DNA of 23,749 nt from Gallionellaceae bacterium UBA5126 (lineage in GTDB: Bacteria; Pseudomonadota; Gammaproteobacteria; Burkholderiales; Gallionellaceae), in the NCBI GenBank assembly GCA_002414205.1, contig DHYQ01000009.1, positions 2,093 to 25,841 on the forward strand. Reading direction: 5' to 3'. Positions 14,930-23,617 of the stretch are shown here, piece after piece (position 1 is the stretch's first letter; each line of letters starts with the position of its first letter). The position numbers were made by a program, and so were the translations under genes. The notes under the pieces are model-generated. The model was given only the letters and a program-made list of their open reading frames with translations. It did not search any database and was not told where the DNA came from.

Positions 14930-15505
14930 ATGCAAACACCTCCCCTTTTTTCCCGCAAATTTGATTCCGGCAATCTCATCCTCATCGGCATGATGGGTTC
15001 CGGTAAAACCACACTCGGCCGCGCCCTGGCCAAACACTTACACAAAAACTTCATCGACAGCGACGAAGAGATTCAGCATCGCACGGGCGTCACCATTCCA
15101 CACATTTTTGATGTCGAAGGCGAAGCCGGTTTCCGCATCCGCGAAGCGCAAGTCATTGCCGACCTGGTACAGCGCGACAATCTGCTGCTGGCCACCGGCG
15201 GCGGTGCGGTTCTCACTGAGCAAAATCGCATCGCCTTGCCGCAAAATGGCGTGGTGGTCTATCTGCGCACCCAGGTGCACGACCTGTGGCAACGCACCCG
15301 CAACGACAAAAATCGCCCGCTGTTGCAAACCGGCAATCCTTACCAGAAGTTGGCCGAGTTGTACGAGAAGCGCGACCCGATTTACCAGCAAGTCGCCGAT
15401 CTGGTGCTCCCCAGTGGCAAACAGAGTGTCCACAGCATGATGCTGACCCTGATTGCCGAAGTTGAAAAATTCCGCCGTGAACGCGGCCATCCTGCCCAAT
15501 TTTGA
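14930..15505 (+). CDS. aroK: Shikimate kinase
   Basis: A 191-residue kinase that phosphorylates shikimate at the 3-hydroxyl using ATP, the fifth step to chorismate. The Walker A loop is G20-MMGSGKTT-28. The shikimate-binding DSD (D43-D45), the FR of GEAGFRIRE (R69) and the TGGGAV loop (89-94) are all present. The lid region is [11 protein letters not shown]. The ATG at 14930 gives a tail of about 15 residues before the first strand, slightly longer than the shortest relatives. Longer frames from 14840 would run through the pilin terminator and are rejected. The stop lies 2 bases before the aroB ATG, so the two form an operon, which is standard in proteobacteria. Confidence 0.95.
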   Translation: MQTPPLFSRKFDSGNLILIGMMGSGKTTLGRALAKHLHKNFIDSDEEIQHRTGVTIPHIFDVEGEAGFRIREAQVIADLVQRDNLLLATGGGAVLTEQNRIALPQNGVVVYLRTQVHDLWQRTRNDKNRPLLQTGNPYQKLAELYEKRDPIYQQVADLVLPSGKQSVHSMMLTLIAEVEKFRRERGHPAQF

Positions 15506-15507
15506 CC

Positions 15508-16599
15508 ATGAAGCCCATGCAAACCCTGACCGTCGGCTTGGCCGAGCGCTCCTATCCCATCCATATCGGCACGGGCCTGCTGGCCCAGCCGGACTTGTTG
15601 CAACCATATTTGCCACGCAAACGCGCCGCGATTGTCACCAACACCACCGTCGGCCCGCTGTATCTGGACAAGCTGCAAGCCACCTTGCGCGCCATCGGTG
15701 TGGAAAGTTTCGCCGTGGTGCTGCCGGATGGCGAGGCCTACAAAACCGGCGACACGCTGAATTTGATTTACGACGCGCTGCTGCAACATCGCTGCGAGCG
15801 CAGCACGCCGCTGATTGCTTTGGGTGGCGGGGTGATTGGCGACATGACTGGCTACGCGGCGGCGACGTATTTGCGCGGCGTGCCGTTTATCCAGATTCCC
15901 ACCACGCTGCTGTCGCAAGTCGATTCCTCCGTCGGCGGCAAAACCGGCATCAATCATCCGCTGGGCAAAAACATGATCGGCGCGTTTTACCAGCCCCGGC
16001 TGGTGCTGGCCGACACCGACACCCTGAACACCCTGCCGGACAACGAACTGTCTGCCGGGCTGGCGGAAGTGATTAAGTACGGCTTGATCCGCGACCTGCC
16101 GTTTCTGGACTGGCTGGAGCAAAACATGGACGCGCTGCTGGCCCGCGACACCGCCGCGCTGCAATACGCCATTGCGCGCAGTTGCCAGAACAAGGCCGAA
16201 GTGGTGGCGGCGGATGAACGCGAATCCGGCGAGCGCGCCCTGCTCAACCTCGGTCACACCTTCGGCCACGCCATTGAATCCGGCATGGGCTATGGCAACT
16301 GGCTGCACGGCGAAGCGGTGGCGGCGGGCACGGTAATGGCGGCGGATTTGTCGCAACGCTTGGGCTGGATTAGCGATGCCGACGTACAACGCGTGCGCCA
16401 GGTGTTGCAACGCGCCCGCTTGCCGGTGGTGTCGCCCGACCTCGGCGAGGAAAAATATCTGGCCTACATGGGGCTGGACAAAAAGGTGGAGGGCGGCAAG
16501 TTGCGTTTCGTGCTGCTGCAACAACTGGGCCGCGCCGTGGTGTCGGGCGATGCGCCCGCCGAATTGCTGCATGCCACCCTGCGCGCCTGCGTGGCCTGA
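15508..16599 (+). CDS. aroB: 3-dehydroquinate synthase
   Basis: A 363-residue NAD+- and metal-dependent enzyme that cyclises DAHP to 3-dehydroquinate, the second shikimate step. Visible marks: LPDGEAYKT (72-80), [19 protein letters not shown] (106-124), [21 protein letters not shown] (129-149) and [11 protein letters not shown]. The zinc ligands are E187 (AEVIKYG), H250 (LGHTFGH) and H267 (HGEA). Length is normal. The start is the ATG at 15508; another in-frame ATG lies at 15517. It follows aroK without a gap and is followed after one base by dgt, so aroK-aroB-dgt are one transcription unit. Confidence 0.96.
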   Translation: MKPMQTLTVGLAERSYPIHIGTGLLAQPDLLQPYLPRKRAAIVTNTTVGPLYLDKLQATLRAIGVESFAVVLPDGEAYKTGDTLNLIYDALLQHRCERSTPLIALGGGVIGDMTGYAAATYLRGVPFIQIPTTLLSQVDSSVGGKTGINHPLGKNMIGAFYQPRLVLADTDTLNTLPDNELSAGLAEVIKYGLIRDLPFLDWLEQNMDALLARDTAALQYAIARSCQNKAEVVAADERESGERALLNLGHTFGHAIESGMGYGNWLHGEAVAAGTVMAADLSQRLGWISDADVQRVRQVLQRARLPVVSPDLGEEKYLAYMGLDKKVEGGKLRFVLLQQLGRAVVSGDAPAELLHATLRACVA

Positions 16600-16600
16600 C

Positions 16601-17713
16601 ATGCTGGCGGACTATGCGGTGCAACATAGCCGGGGGCGACAAGTCGCCGAAGCGGCTCCCGTTGGACGCAGCGACTTCCAACGCGACCGCGACCGCATCA
16701 TCCATTCTGCCGCCTTTCGCCGTCTGGAATACAAAACCCAAGTTTTCGTCAACCACGAGGGCGACCTGTTCCGCACCCGCTTGACCCACAGTCTGGAAGT
16801 GGCGCAAATCACCCGCTCGATTGCGCGCCAGTTGCAACTAAATGAAGACCTGGCCGAAGCCATTGCCCTAGCGCATGACCTCGGTCACACCCCGTTCGGC
16901 CACGCCGGACAGGATGCGCTGAATGCCTGCATGCGCGAGCACGGCGGCTTCGAGCACAACCTGCAATCGCTGCGCGTGGTGGATGTGCTGGAAGAGCATT
17001 ACGCCGAATTCGACGGCCTCAACCTGTGCTTTGAAACCCGCGAAGGCATCCTCAAACACTGCGCCCCGGCGCAAGCGGCGCAACTGGGCGACGTCGGTGC
17101 CCGCTTTTTGCAGCAACGCCGCCCGTCGCTGGAAGCGCAAATCGCCAATCTGGCCGACGCCATTGCCTACAACAACCACGATGTCGATGACGGCCTGCGC
17201 TCCGGCCTGCTGACGTTGGCGCAACTAGACGCCGTACCGCTGGTGGCCGAGCATTTGCAGCAGGTGCGCAGCCGCTATCCCGACCTGCCGGAGCGACGCG
17301 TGGTACACGAAACCGTGCGCCGCATGATTAACAGCCAAATCAGCGACTTGCTGGCGCAAAGCCAGGCCAATTTGCAACAACACGCCCCGGACAGCGTGGA
17401 CGCCGTGCGCGCCGCACCCGCGCTCATCGCCTTCAGCCCCGCCATGTTCGAGCAGCACCAAACCCTGAAACGCTTTTTGCGCCAGCACCTGTACCAGCAC
17501 TACCAAGTCGTGCGCATGAGCCACAAGGCGCAACGCATCATCCGGGAACTGTTCGACGCCTTCATGGCCGAACCGCGCCTGCTCCCCCCCTCCGCCCAAC
17601 GCGCCGCGCAACCCGACCTGCCGCGTGCCGTCGCCGACTACATCGCCGGCATGACCGACCGCTACGCCATCCGCGAGCACAAGCGCATTTTTGCCGTGGA
17701 GATAACCGCCTGA
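16601..17713 (+). CDS. dgt: dGTPase-like dNTP triphosphohydrolase (HD superfamily)
   Basis: A 370-residue HD-domain protein of the deoxyguanosinetriphosphate triphosphohydrolase-like family. It hydrolyses dNTPs to the deoxynucleoside and triphosphate and so tunes nucleotide pools. The metal site shows H63 ([10 protein letters not shown]), H92-D93 ([13 protein letters not shown]) and D186 ([12 protein letters not shown]). The N-terminal [21 protein letters not shown] block is typical. The ATG at 16601 lies 1 base after the aroB stop; the open frame to 16376 would overlap aroB by 75 codons and is rejected. aroB-dgt adjacency is common in betaproteobacteria. No Shine-Dalgarno is visible other than within the aroB end, so coupling is likely. 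Confidence 0.93.
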   Translation: MLADYAVQHSRGRQVAEAAPVGRSDFQRDRDRIIHSAAFRRLEYKTQVFVNHEGDLFRTRLTHSLEVAQITRSIARQLQLNEDLAEAIALAHDLGHTPFGHAGQDALNACMREHGGFEHNLQSLRVVDVLEEHYAEFDGLNLCFETREGILKHCAPAQAAQLGDVGARFLQQRRPSLEAQIANLADAIAYNNHDVDDGLRSGLLTLAQLDAVPLVAEHLQQVRSRYPDLPERRVVHETVRRMINSQISDLLAQSQANLQQHAPDSVDAVRAAPALIAFSPAMFEQHQTLKRFLRQHLYQHYQVVRMSHKAQRIIRELFDAFMAEPRLLPPSAQRAAQPDLPRAVADYIAGMTDRYAIREHKRIFAVEITA

Positions 17714-17778
17714 AAAGCCACACTCTGTGGTAAGCTGCACGCCGGTTTTTTTACTCGATTTTTCACCGCTGCGCTCCC

Positions 17779-18861
17779 ATGTCGTCTGCTGTTACTGAAC
17801 TTGTCAGCCACCTGATACGCCCCGAAATCCTGTCCCTGCACGCTTATCACGTTCCGCCCGCCACGGGCTACGTCAAGCTGGATGCGATGGAAAACCCCTA
17901 CAGCCTGCCGCTTGCCGTGCGCGAAGAACTGGCCAGCTTGCTGGCTGACGCACCGGTGAATCGTTATCCCGACCCCAATCCCGCCGGGTTGAAGCAGCAA
18001 ATTCGCAGTCTGCTCGACCTGCCGGAAGGCATGGAAGTCTTGCTGGGCAATGGCTCGGACGAAATCATCCAGTTGCTGGCGATGGCGGTAAATCGCCCCG
18101 GTGCCACGCTGCTGAGCATCGAGCCGTCCTTCGTGATGTACAAGATGATCGCCACTTTCATCGGTATGCGTTATGTCGGCGTGCCGCTGGCGAGCGATTT
18201 TTCGCTGGATTTGCCCGCCTTGCTGGCCGCGATTGAGCGCGAGCAACCGGCGCTGGTTTTCCTGGCCTATCCCAACAATCCCACCGGCAACCTGTTTTCC
18301 GCCGCCGAGGTCGAAGCCGTGCTGCGCGCCGCCCCCGGCTTGGTGGTGGTGGACGAAGCCTATTACGCCTTTGCCGAGGACAGTTTCATCCCCAGACTGG
18401 GCCAATTCGACAATCTGCTGGTAATGCGCACGTATTCCAAGCTGGGCATGGCCGGGCTGCGGCTGGGTTTTCTGGCCGGGCCTGCCGTGTGGCTGAACGA
18501 GCTGGAAAAATTGCGCCTGCCCTACAACGTCGGCGTGTTGCCGCAACTGGTCGCCAGCGTGTTGCTGCGCCACCACGATGTGCTGTTGCAACAAGCGGCG
18601 CTCATCAAGGCCGACCGCACCGAGTTGCAGGCACAACTGGCCGCCCTGCCCGGCGTGGAAGTATTCCCCAGCCAAGCCAATTTCCTGCTGTTCCGTGTCG
18701 CCAATGCCACGACAGTGTTTAACGCGCTGAAAGAGCGCAAGATTTTGATTAAAAACCTCAACGGCGGCCATCCGGCGTTGCGCGACTGCCTGCGCGTGAC
18801 AGTCGGCACAGCGGCGGAAAACGCCCAGTTTGTCGCCGCGCTGGCGGAGAGCATGCGCTGA
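17779..18861 (+). CDS. hisC: Histidinol-phosphate aminotransferase
   Basis: A 360-residue class II PLP aminotransferase that converts imidazole-acetol phosphate and glutamate to histidinol phosphate. The conserved [12 protein letters not shown] is at 33-44 and NRYPDPNP at 61-68. The cofactor contacts are N167 in YPNNPTG, D192 in VVDEAYY and the Schiff-base lysine K221 in [13 protein letters not shown]. Normal length. It is the first his gene here: the neighbours upstream are dgt and aroB, not hisG-hisD. The 65-bp gap before it holds a 5-bp hairpin (CCACA/TGTGG at 17718-17730) and T-rich sequence, with no clear promoter or Shine-Dalgarno. Confidence 0.96.
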   Translation: MSSAVTELVSHLIRPEILSLHAYHVPPATGYVKLDAMENPYSLPLAVREELASLLADAPVNRYPDPNPAGLKQQIRSLLDLPEGMEVLLGNGSDEIIQLLAMAVNRPGATLLSIEPSFVMYKMIATFIGMRYVGVPLASDFSLDLPALLAAIEREQPALVFLAYPNNPTGNLFSAAEVEAVLRAAPGLVVVDEAYYAFAEDSFIPRLGQFDNLLVMRTYSKLGMAGLRLGFLAGPAVWLNELEKLRLPYNVGVLPQLVASVLLRHHDVLLQQAALIKADRTELQAQLAALPGVEVFPSQANFLLFRVANATTVFNALKERKILIKNLNGGHPALRDCLRVTVGTAAENAQFVAALAESMR

Positions 18862-18867
18862 GGCAAT

Positions 18868-18899
18868 GGTGGGTGAGCGGCGTTGCCGCTTTACCCACC
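18868..18899. repeat. REP-like hairpin between hisC and hisB
   Basis: The arms GGTGGGTGAGCGGC (18868-18881) and GCCGCTTTACCCACC (18885-18899) pair with a GTT loop and a small bulge. I recognise the GGTGGGT...ACCCACC shape as a common dispersed intergenic repeat in proteobacteria. There is no T-run, so it is not a typical terminator. It may stabilise the hisC 3' end or dampen read-through into hisB. Confidence 0.65.
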
Positions 18900-18906
18900 C
18901 TACCAA

Positions 18907-18937
18907 CTAACGACTAATAGCTAACGACTACCGACTA
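18907..18937 (+). repeat. Short tandem repeat just upstream of hisB
   Basis: CTAACGACTA occurs at 18907-18916 and 18921-18930, a 14-base period, and a third partial copy (CCGACTAA) runs into the hisB ATG at 18939. The tract takes the place of the ribosome binding site and is low in G. Confidence 0.7.
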
Positions 18938-18938
18938 A

Positions 18939-19526
18939 ATGCGTACCGCAACGATTACCCGCAACACCCTGGAAACCCAAATCACCGCCAGCGTGAATCT
19001 GGACGGCACGGGGCAGGCCAAATTCGCCACCGGCGTGCCGTTTCTGGAGCACATGCTGGATCAAATCGCCCGCCACGGCTTGATCGACCTCGACATCACC
19101 GCCAACGGCGATTTGCACATTGACGATCATCACACCGTGGAAGACCTTGGCATTACCTTGGGGCAAGCCTTCCGCCACGCCGTCGGCGACAAAAAGGGCA
19201 TCCGCCGCTATGGCCACGCCTATGTGCCGCTGGACGAGGCGCTGTCACGAGTGGTGATCGATTTGTCCGGTCGCCCCGGTCTGGTGTTCAACTGCGAATT
19301 TACCCGCAGCCACGTCGGCAAGCTGGAAGTGGATTTGTTCCACGAATTTTTCCAGGGCTTCGTCAACCACGCGCTGGTAACGCTGCACATCGACAATCTG
19401 GCCGGTAAAAACGCCCACCACCAAGTGGAAACGATTTTTAAAGCCTTCGGGCGCGCCTTGCGCATGGCGGTGGAACCGGATCCGCGCATGGGCGGCATGA
19501 TGCCCTCGACCAAGGGGACATTGTGA
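18939..19526 (+). CDS. hisB: Imidazoleglycerol-phosphate dehydratase (monofunctional)
   Basis: A 195-residue IGPD that dehydrates imidazole glycerol phosphate to imidazole-acetol phosphate. The duplicated Mn-binding motifs are [11 protein letters not shown] (62-72) and [19 protein letters not shown] (157-175); [13 protein letters not shown] (35-47) and [11 protein letters not shown] are also intact. It lacks the histidinol-phosphatase half found in enteric HisB. The ATG at 18939 is the natural start (relatives begin R.A.i.R.T.ET.I). No Shine-Dalgarno precedes it; a short tandem repeat and REP-like hairpin lie there instead. The stop overlaps the hisH ATG (TGATG). Confidence 0.96.
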   Translation: MRTATITRNTLETQITASVNLDGTGQAKFATGVPFLEHMLDQIARHGLIDLDITANGDLHIDDHHTVEDLGITLGQAFRHAVGDKKGIRRYGHAYVPLDEALSRVVIDLSGRPGLVFNCEFTRSHVGKLEVDLFHEFFQGFVNHALVTLHIDNLAGKNAHHQVETIFKAFGRALRMAVEPDPRMGGMMPSTKGTL

Positions 19527-20155
19527 TGATTGCGATTATCGACTACGGCATGGGCAATCTGCGCTCGGTGGCGCAGGCCATGCGCCATGTCGCGCCGGAC
19601 GTGGAGGTGATCGTCAGCGACGACCCAGCCGTCATCGCCCGCGCCGAGCGCGTGGTGTTTCCCGGTCAGGGCGCGATGCCGGACTGCATGCGGGCGCTGA
19701 ATGAGCGCGGCCTGCGCGCCGCCGTGCTGGACGCGGCCCGCAACAAGCCTTTCCTCGGCATTTGCATCGGCTTGCAGATGTTGTTCGAGCACAGCGCCGA
19801 GGGCGACGTGCCCGGCTTGGGCTGGTGGCCCGGCAATGTGGCGCGCTTCCCGTCCAACCTGAGCGACGCGCAGGGCAACAAGCTGAAAGTGCCGCACATG
19901 GGCTGGAACCAAGTGCATCAAACCGCCGCCCACCCCTTGTGGGACGGCATCGAGCAAGATGCGCGCTTCTACTATGTGCACAGCTACTACGTGCAACCGG
20001 CCAACGCCGCCAGCGTGCAGGCCACCAGCGATTATCCCGCGCCGTTTGTCTGTGCCGTGGCGCAGAACAACGTGTTTGCGGTGCAATTCCACCCGGAAAA
20101 AAGCCATGCAGCAGGGCTGAAACTGCTGCAAAACTTTGTGCAATGGAACCCCTGA
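19526..20155 (+). CDS. hisH: Imidazole glycerol phosphate synthase, glutaminase subunit
   Basis: A 209-residue class I glutamine amidotransferase. It hydrolyses glutamine and channels ammonia to HisF. The triad is C80 (GICIGLQ), H189 and E191 (QFHPEKS). IDYGMGNLRS (5-14), FPGQGAMPDC and PHMGWNQ complete the family marks. The ATG at 19526 shares its A with the hisB stop (TGATG) and follows AAGGGGA, so translation is coupled; a GTG at 19523 is possible but less likely. It lies beside its usual partners; hisA follows after 9 bases. Confidence 0.96.
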   Translation: MIAIIDYGMGNLRSVAQAMRHVAPDVEVIVSDDPAVIARAERVVFPGQGAMPDCMRALNERGLRAAVLDAARNKPFLGICIGLQMLFEHSAEGDVPGLGWWPGNVARFPSNLSDAQGNKLKVPHMGWNQVHQTAAHPLWDGIEQDARFYYVHSYYVQPANAASVQATSDYPAPFVCAVAQNNVFAVQFHPEKSHAAGLKLLQNFVQWNP

Positions 20156-20164
20156 GTTTTAATC

Positions 20165-20914
20165 ATGTTGATTATTCCTGCGATTGATTTGAAAGACGGA
20201 AACTGTGTGCGCCTGCGTCAAGGCGAAATGGAAGGTGCGACGGTTTTTTCCGATGACCCGGCTGCGATGGCGCGGCACTGGCTGGCGCAAGGTGCGCGCC
20301 GCCTGCATCTGGTTGATCTGAACGGCGCGTTTGCGGGCAAGCCCAAAAACGAATCCGCCGTGCGCAGCATCATGCAGGAAGTCGGCACGGACATTCCGGT
20401 GCAACTGGGCGGCGGCATCCGCGACCTGGAAACCATCGAGCGCTACCTCGATTTGGGCGTGACCTACATCATCGTCGGCACGGCGGCGGTCAAGGTACCG
20501 GGCTTTCTGCATGAAGCCTGCGATGCCTTCCCCGGCCACATCATGGTCGGTCTGGATGCCAAAGGCGGCAAGGTGGCGGTGGATGGCTGGTCGAAACTGA
20601 CCGGGCACGAAGTCGGCGACTTGGCGAAACGCTTTGAAGACTACGGCGTGGAAGCCATTATCTACACCGACATTGGCCGCGACGGCATGATGTCCGGCGT
20701 GAACATCCCCGCCACGGTGGAATTAGCTCGTCCGCTGCACGTGCCGGTGATTGCCAGCGGCGGTGTCACCAACCTGGACGACGTGCGCGCCCTGTGTGCC
20801 GTGGAATCCGAAGGCATCGCCGGAACCATTACCGGACGCGCCATTTACGAAGGCACGCTGGACTTGAAGGCCGCGCAAGCGCTGGCCGACGAGTTGAGCG
20901 GGGTCAAACGCTGA
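20165..20914 (+). CDS. hisA: ProFAR isomerase (HisA)
   Basis: A 249-residue (beta/alpha)8-barrel enzyme that isomerises ProFAR to PRFAR. The catalytic aspartates are D8 (PAIDLKDG) and D131 (VGLDAKGG); the two phosphate-binding loops GGGIR (82-86) and ASGGV (near 197) and TDIGRDGM are intact. Its HisF-like half-barrel repeat (HLVDLNGAF and YTDIGRDG) is normal for the family. The start is the ATG at 20165, 9 bases after the hisH stop. It ends in a TGATG overlap with hisF. Confidence 0.97.
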   Translation: MLIIPAIDLKDGNCVRLRQGEMEGATVFSDDPAAMARHWLAQGARRLHLVDLNGAFAGKPKNESAVRSIMQEVGTDIPVQLGGGIRDLETIERYLDLGVTYIIVGTAAVKVPGFLHEACDAFPGHIMVGLDAKGGKVAVDGWSKLTGHEVGDLAKRFEDYGVEAIIYTDIGRDGMMSGVNIPATVELARPLHVPVIASGGVTNLDDVRALCAVESEGIAGTITGRAIYEGTLDLKAAQALADELSGVKR

Positions 20915-21672
20915 TGCTGGCCAAACGCATCATTCCCTGTCTGGACGTCACGGCGGGGCGCGTGGTCAAGGGCGTCAGCTTCGTCTCGTTGCGCGACGCC
21001 GGTGATCCGGTGGAAATCGCCAAACGCTATGACGATCAGGGCGCGGACGAGTTGACCTTCCTCGACATCACCGCCAGCTCGGACGACCGGGGCATCATCT
21101 TCCGCATCATCGAGCAAGTCGCCTCGCAAGTCTTTATCCCGCTGACCGTGGGCGGCGGCGTGCGCGAGGTGGATGACGTGCGCAACCTGCTCAACGCCGG
21201 GGCCGACAAAGTCAGCATGAACACCTCGGCGGTACTCAACCCGCAACTGGTGGCAGATGCCTCGGCGCGCTACGGCTCGCAGTGCATCGTGGTGGCGATT
21301 GATGCCAAACAAACCGCCCCCGGCCAGTGGGAAGTCTTCACCCACGGCGGGCGCAAAAACACCGGCCTCAACGCGATTGCTTGGGCCAAACAGGTTCAGT
21401 CTCTAGGCGCGGGCGAAATTTTGCTCACCAGCATGGACAAGGACGGGCAAAAAAGCGGCTTCGATCTGGGCCTGACCCGCGCCGTGACCGACGCGCTGGA
21501 CATCCCCGTCATCGCCAGCGGCGGCGTGGGCAATTTGCAACACCTCGCCGATGGTGTGACGCAAGGCGGCGCGGACGCCGTGCTGGCCGCCAGCATCTTC
21601 CACTTCGGCGAATACACCGTGCAACAAGCCAAAGCCTTTATGGCGGCACAAGGGATTGAGGTGCGGCTGTGA
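20914..21672 (+). CDS. hisF: Imidazole glycerol phosphate synthase, cyclase subunit
   Basis: A 252-residue barrel enzyme that turns PRFAR and HisH-derived ammonia into imidazole glycerol phosphate and AICAR. The catalytic aspartates D11 ([14 protein letters not shown]) and D130 (VAIDAK) are at the standard positions. [10 protein letters not shown] (80-89), NTSAVLNP and ASGGVGNL complete the barrel loops. The ATG at 20914 overlaps the hisA stop; the open frame from 20794 overlaps hisA and is rejected. Its stop overlaps the hisI GTG. Confidence 0.97.
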   Translation: MLAKRIIPCLDVTAGRVVKGVSFVSLRDAGDPVEIAKRYDDQGADELTFLDITASSDDRGIIFRIIEQVASQVFIPLTVGGGVREVDDVRNLLNAGADKVSMNTSAVLNPQLVADASARYGSQCIVVAIDAKQTAPGQWEVFTHGGRKNTGLNAIAWAKQVQSLGAGEILLTSMDKDGQKSGFDLGLTRAVTDALDIPVIASGGVGNLQHLADGVTQGGADAVLAASIFHFGEYTVQQAKAFMAAQGIEVRL

Positions 21673-22052
21673 GTTGGCTGGACGACATCACCTGGTCGGC
21701 GGACGGCCTGGTGCCCGCCATTGCGCAGGATGCCGCCACCGGGCGGGTGCTGATGGTGGCCTGGATGAACCGCGAAGCCTTGCAACTGACCGTGGAAAAA
21801 GGCGTGGCGGTGTATTGGTCGCGCTCACGCAACAAGCTGTGGCGCAAGGGCGAAGAGTCCGGCCACACTCAAACCGTGAAGGAAATCCGCCTAGACTGCG
21901 ACGCCGACGTGATTCTGCTGCAAATCGAACAACACGGCGGCATCGCCTGCCACACCGGACGCGAAAGCTGCTTCTACCGCAAACTCGACAATGGCCAATG
22001 GCAAACCGTCGAGCCAGTGCTGAAATCGCCAGATCAAATTTACTCACGCTAA
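21669..22052 (+). CDS. hisI: Phosphoribosyl-AMP cyclohydrolase
   Basis: A 127-residue Zn/Mg enzyme for step three of histidine synthesis. [11 protein letters not shown] (28-38), [18 protein letters not shown] (49-66), the Mg-site DCDAD (76-80) and the cysteine motif CHTGRESCF (94-102) are all present; C77, C94 and C101 are the zinc ligands. It is separate from HisE, the usual betaproteobacterial state, unlike the HisIE fusion of enterics. The start is a GTG at 21669 overlapping the hisF stop by 4 bases (GTGA); no other in-frame start precedes the conserved region. Confidence 0.96.
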   Translation: MSWLDDITWSADGLVPAIAQDAATGRVLMVAWMNREALQLTVEKGVAVYWSRSRNKLWRKGEESGHTQTVKEIRLDCDADVILLQIEQHGGIACHTGRESCFYRKLDNGQWQTVEPVLKSPDQIYSR

Positions 22053-22053
22053 C

Positions 22054-22383
22054 ATGAACGAACAAGAAATCTTGTCGCGCCTGACCGCGACGCTGGAGGC
22101 GCGCAAGCAGGCGGCACCGGAAACGTCTTATGTGGCCAAACTGTTTCACAAGGGCGAGGATGCCATTTTGAAAAAGGTGGGCGAGGAAGCCACCGAGGTG
22201 ATTCTGGCCAGCAAGGAAGGCGATGCGCAGCATCTGGTGTACGAAGTGGCGGATTTGTGGTTCCACAGTCTGGTGTTGCTGGCGCATCACGGCCTGAATG
22301 CCGACGCGGTGCTGAACGAATTGGCACGGCGCGAGGGGGTGTCGGGGATTGCTGAAAAAGCGGCACGGCCCAATCAGCCCTGA
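22054..22383 (+). CDS. hisE: Phosphoribosyl-ATP pyrophosphatase
   Basis: A 109-residue all-alpha MazG-like enzyme that removes pyrophosphate from PR-ATP, step two of histidine synthesis. The motif [15 protein letters not shown] (40-54) carries the acidic residues that bind Mg; the second helix [13 protein letters not shown] (64-76) adds D67. [16 protein letters not shown] is typical. The ATG at 22054 lies 1 base after the hisI stop. It is the last his gene of the cluster; a hairpin follows at 22420. Confidence 0.96.
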   Translation: MNEQEILSRLTATLEARKQAAPETSYVAKLFHKGEDAILKKVGEEATEVILASKEGDAQHLVYEVADLWFHSLVLLAHHGLNADAVLNELARREGVSGIAEKAARPNQP

Positions 22384-22419
22384 GCAGGAGACACGACGCG
22401 ACGCTTAAACGACCCAAAT

Positions 22420-22444
22420 TGGACAGGGCGCCGTAACCTGTCCA
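22420..22444 (+). terminator. Hairpin after the his cluster
   Basis: A perfect 8-bp inverted repeat TGGACAGG/CCTGTCCA encloses a 9-base loop. It lies 37 bases after the hisE stop. ACAATATG follows, not a T-run, so it may be Rho-assisted or a processing/stability element. The rest of the 156-bp gap to 22539 shows no clear promoter. Confidence 0.45.
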
Positions 22445-22527
22445 CAATATGTAACCAGTTGCAGTATTCCCCTGCTGTTTCGCTTATGCGGCAGGATGGA
22501 AAATCAACATAAGCCCACTCGCCTGTG

Positions 22528-22533
22528 AAGGAG
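22528..22533 (+). promoter_or_regulatory. Shine-Dalgarno of the YbjN-domain gene
   Basis: AAGGAG lies 6 bases before the ATG at 22540 and decides that start against an in-frame GTG at 22525, which would bury the ribosome site inside the coding sequence. Confidence 0.8.
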
Positions 22534-22539
22534 CATGCA

Positions 22540-22992
22540 ATGAAAAAGTTGAGCTTGTTAGTGGTTTTTACCTGGTTGTTATTGTGGGGTGCCGTCGCGT
22601 CGGCCACGGAGTTGGTGGAGAAATTCTCCGACGACTACGTGCTGCAACTCTTGCGTAACGAAGGCTACAACCCGGAAAAAATGAAAGATGGGTTATTCCG
22701 GTTGAAGGTGGACAACACCACCATCGCGCTGTTCAATAAAGCAGATGGCGACATGCAGTTGTATTACTCGCCCAGCGGAGTGCGTGTGCCGTTGGAAAAC
22801 ATCAACGATTGGAACCGTACTCACCGTCTGTCGCGGGCCTATCTGGATGGCGACAAGGATCCCGTACTGGAATCCGATCTGTTGTCCAACGGTGGTTTGA
22901 CCGAAAAGCATGTCACTGAATTTTTGAAGGTGTTCATGATGTCCGTTGATGCGTATCGCAAGTTCCTGGCAGAACACATGCAACAACGCTAA
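22540..22992 (+). CDS. Secreted YbjN-domain protein
   Basis: A 150-residue protein with a classic signal peptide: MKK, a hydrophobic core to about residue 17, and AVASA with predicted cleavage after A22. The mature part looks like a YbjN domain (DUF1790): YVLQLLRNEGYNPEK near the start, then the beta segment DGDMQLYYSP and the conserved INDWNRTHRLSRAYLDGDKDPVLESDL, ending in an amphipathic helix (TEKHVTEFLKVFMMSVDAY). YbjN folds like type III secretion chaperones; E. coli YbjN is cytosolic and of unclear role, so a periplasmic form is worth noting. It has a strong Shine-Dalgarno and its own terminator, so it seems an independent unit between hisE and hinT. Confidence 0.82.
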   Translation: MKKLSLLVVFTWLLLWGAVASATELVEKFSDDYVLQLLRNEGYNPEKMKDGLFRLKVDNTTIALFNKADGDMQLYYSPSGVRVPLENINDWNRTHRLSRAYLDGDKDPVLESDLLSNGGLTEKHVTEFLKVFMMSVDAYRKFLAEHMQQR

Positions 22993-22998
22993 CCCGTG

Positions 22999-23022
22999 GT
23001 GGGGGCGCAGCCCCCACTTTTT
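22999..23022 (+). terminator. Rho-independent terminator after the YbjN-domain gene
   Basis: A perfect 8-bp stem GTGGGGGC/GCCCCCAC with a GCA loop is followed by TTTTT. It ends only 15 bases before the hinT ATG, so read-through or a promoter inside the YbjN gene must supply hinT and tat transcription. Confidence 0.85.
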
Positions 23023-23037
23023 CTGGAGCCTTAACAG

Positions 23038-23385
23038 ATGAGCAACTGTATTTTCTGCCGCATTGGCCAAGGGGAAATCCCCAGCCGCAAGCTGTATGAG
23101 GACGATGACGTGCTGGCTTTTCACGACATCAACCCACAGGCGGCGGTGCATTTTCTGCTGATTCCCAAGCAGCATCTGGTGTCGTTGCGCGAAGCGGATG
23201 ACAGCCATGCCGCGCTGTTGGGAAAAATGCTGGTGCTGGGTGCGCGCCTCGCCAAGGAGCAAGGGCTGGACAACGGCTTTCGCACCATTATCAACTCCGG
23301 CCCCGGTGGCGGGCAGGAGGTTTTTCATTTACACATCCACATCCTCGGCGGTGGCAAATTGCCCCCGATGATGGGTCGCAACTAA
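23038..23385 (+). CDS. hinT: HIT-family purine nucleoside phosphoramidase
   Basis: A 115-residue HIT protein. The active site F96-HLHIHIL-103 holds the histidine triad (H97, H99, H101), with the nucleophile expected at the middle histidine. CIFCRI at 4-9 and the [13 protein letters not shown] approach loop are typical of bacterial HinT/YcfF. It hydrolyses adenosine phosphoramidates and aminoacyl adenylates in the cytosol. It precedes tatA by 10 bases, an arrangement often seen in betaproteobacteria after the his cluster. Confidence 0.95.
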   Translation: MSNCIFCRIGQGEIPSRKLYEDDDVLAFHDINPQAAVHFLLIPKQHLVSLREADDSHAALLGKMLVLGARLAKEQGLDNGFRTIINSGPGGGQEVFHLHIHILGGGKLPPMMGRN

Positions 23386-23395
23386 GGAGAATGAC

Positions 23396-23614
23396 ATGGG
23401 TAGCTGGAGTATTGGACATTGGTTGATCGTCTTGTTGGTGGTGGTATTGGTGTTCGGCACCAAGAAACTGGCCAACATCGGCAAGGATGTTGGCAGTGCC
23501 GTCAAGGGCTTCAAGGAAGGCATGCAAGGCAGCGAGCAGCCACCACAGCAATTGCAACAAAACGGTCAGACCATCGACGCCGAAGCCCGGGACAAGAGCC
23601 AAACCAGGGTGTAA
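23396..23614 (+). CDS. tatA: Sec-independent translocase subunit TatA
   Basis: A 72-residue protein. [21 protein letters not shown] is the N-terminal membrane helix, the [24 protein letters not shown] amphipathic helix follows, and the tail is polar and Gln-rich. It forms the pore-like complex that moves folded twin-arginine proteins across the inner membrane. A good AAGGAGA precedes the ATG at 23396. The length is normal. It is followed after 3 bases by tatB. Confidence 0.96.
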   Translation: MGSWSIGHWLIVLLVVVLVFGTKKLANIGKDVGSAVKGFKEGMQGSEQPPQQLQQNGQTIDAEARDKSQTRV

Positions 23615-23617
23615 GCC

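Noticed and set aside
16376..16600. N-terminal extension of dgt inside aroB
   Set aside because: It would overlap aroB by 75 codons and precedes the normal family start; the ATG at 16601 fits.
15382..16602. A 406-residue minus-strand open frame over aroK-aroB
   Set aside because: Shadow of the conserved aroB frame; composition is typical of antisense GC-rich DNA.
17718..17751. Intrinsic terminator between dgt and hisC
   Set aside because: The stem CCACA/TGTGG is only 5 bp and the T-run is about 15 bases away, so it does not fit a working terminator.
17662..18906. A 414-residue minus-strand open frame over hisC
   Set aside because: Shadow of hisC, whose active-site residues are all in the plus-strand frame.
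18868..18938. A possible short CRISPR-like repeat at the hisC-hisB junction
   Set aside because: Only two 10-base copies with a 4-base gap and no spacers; this is a short tandem repeat, not an array.
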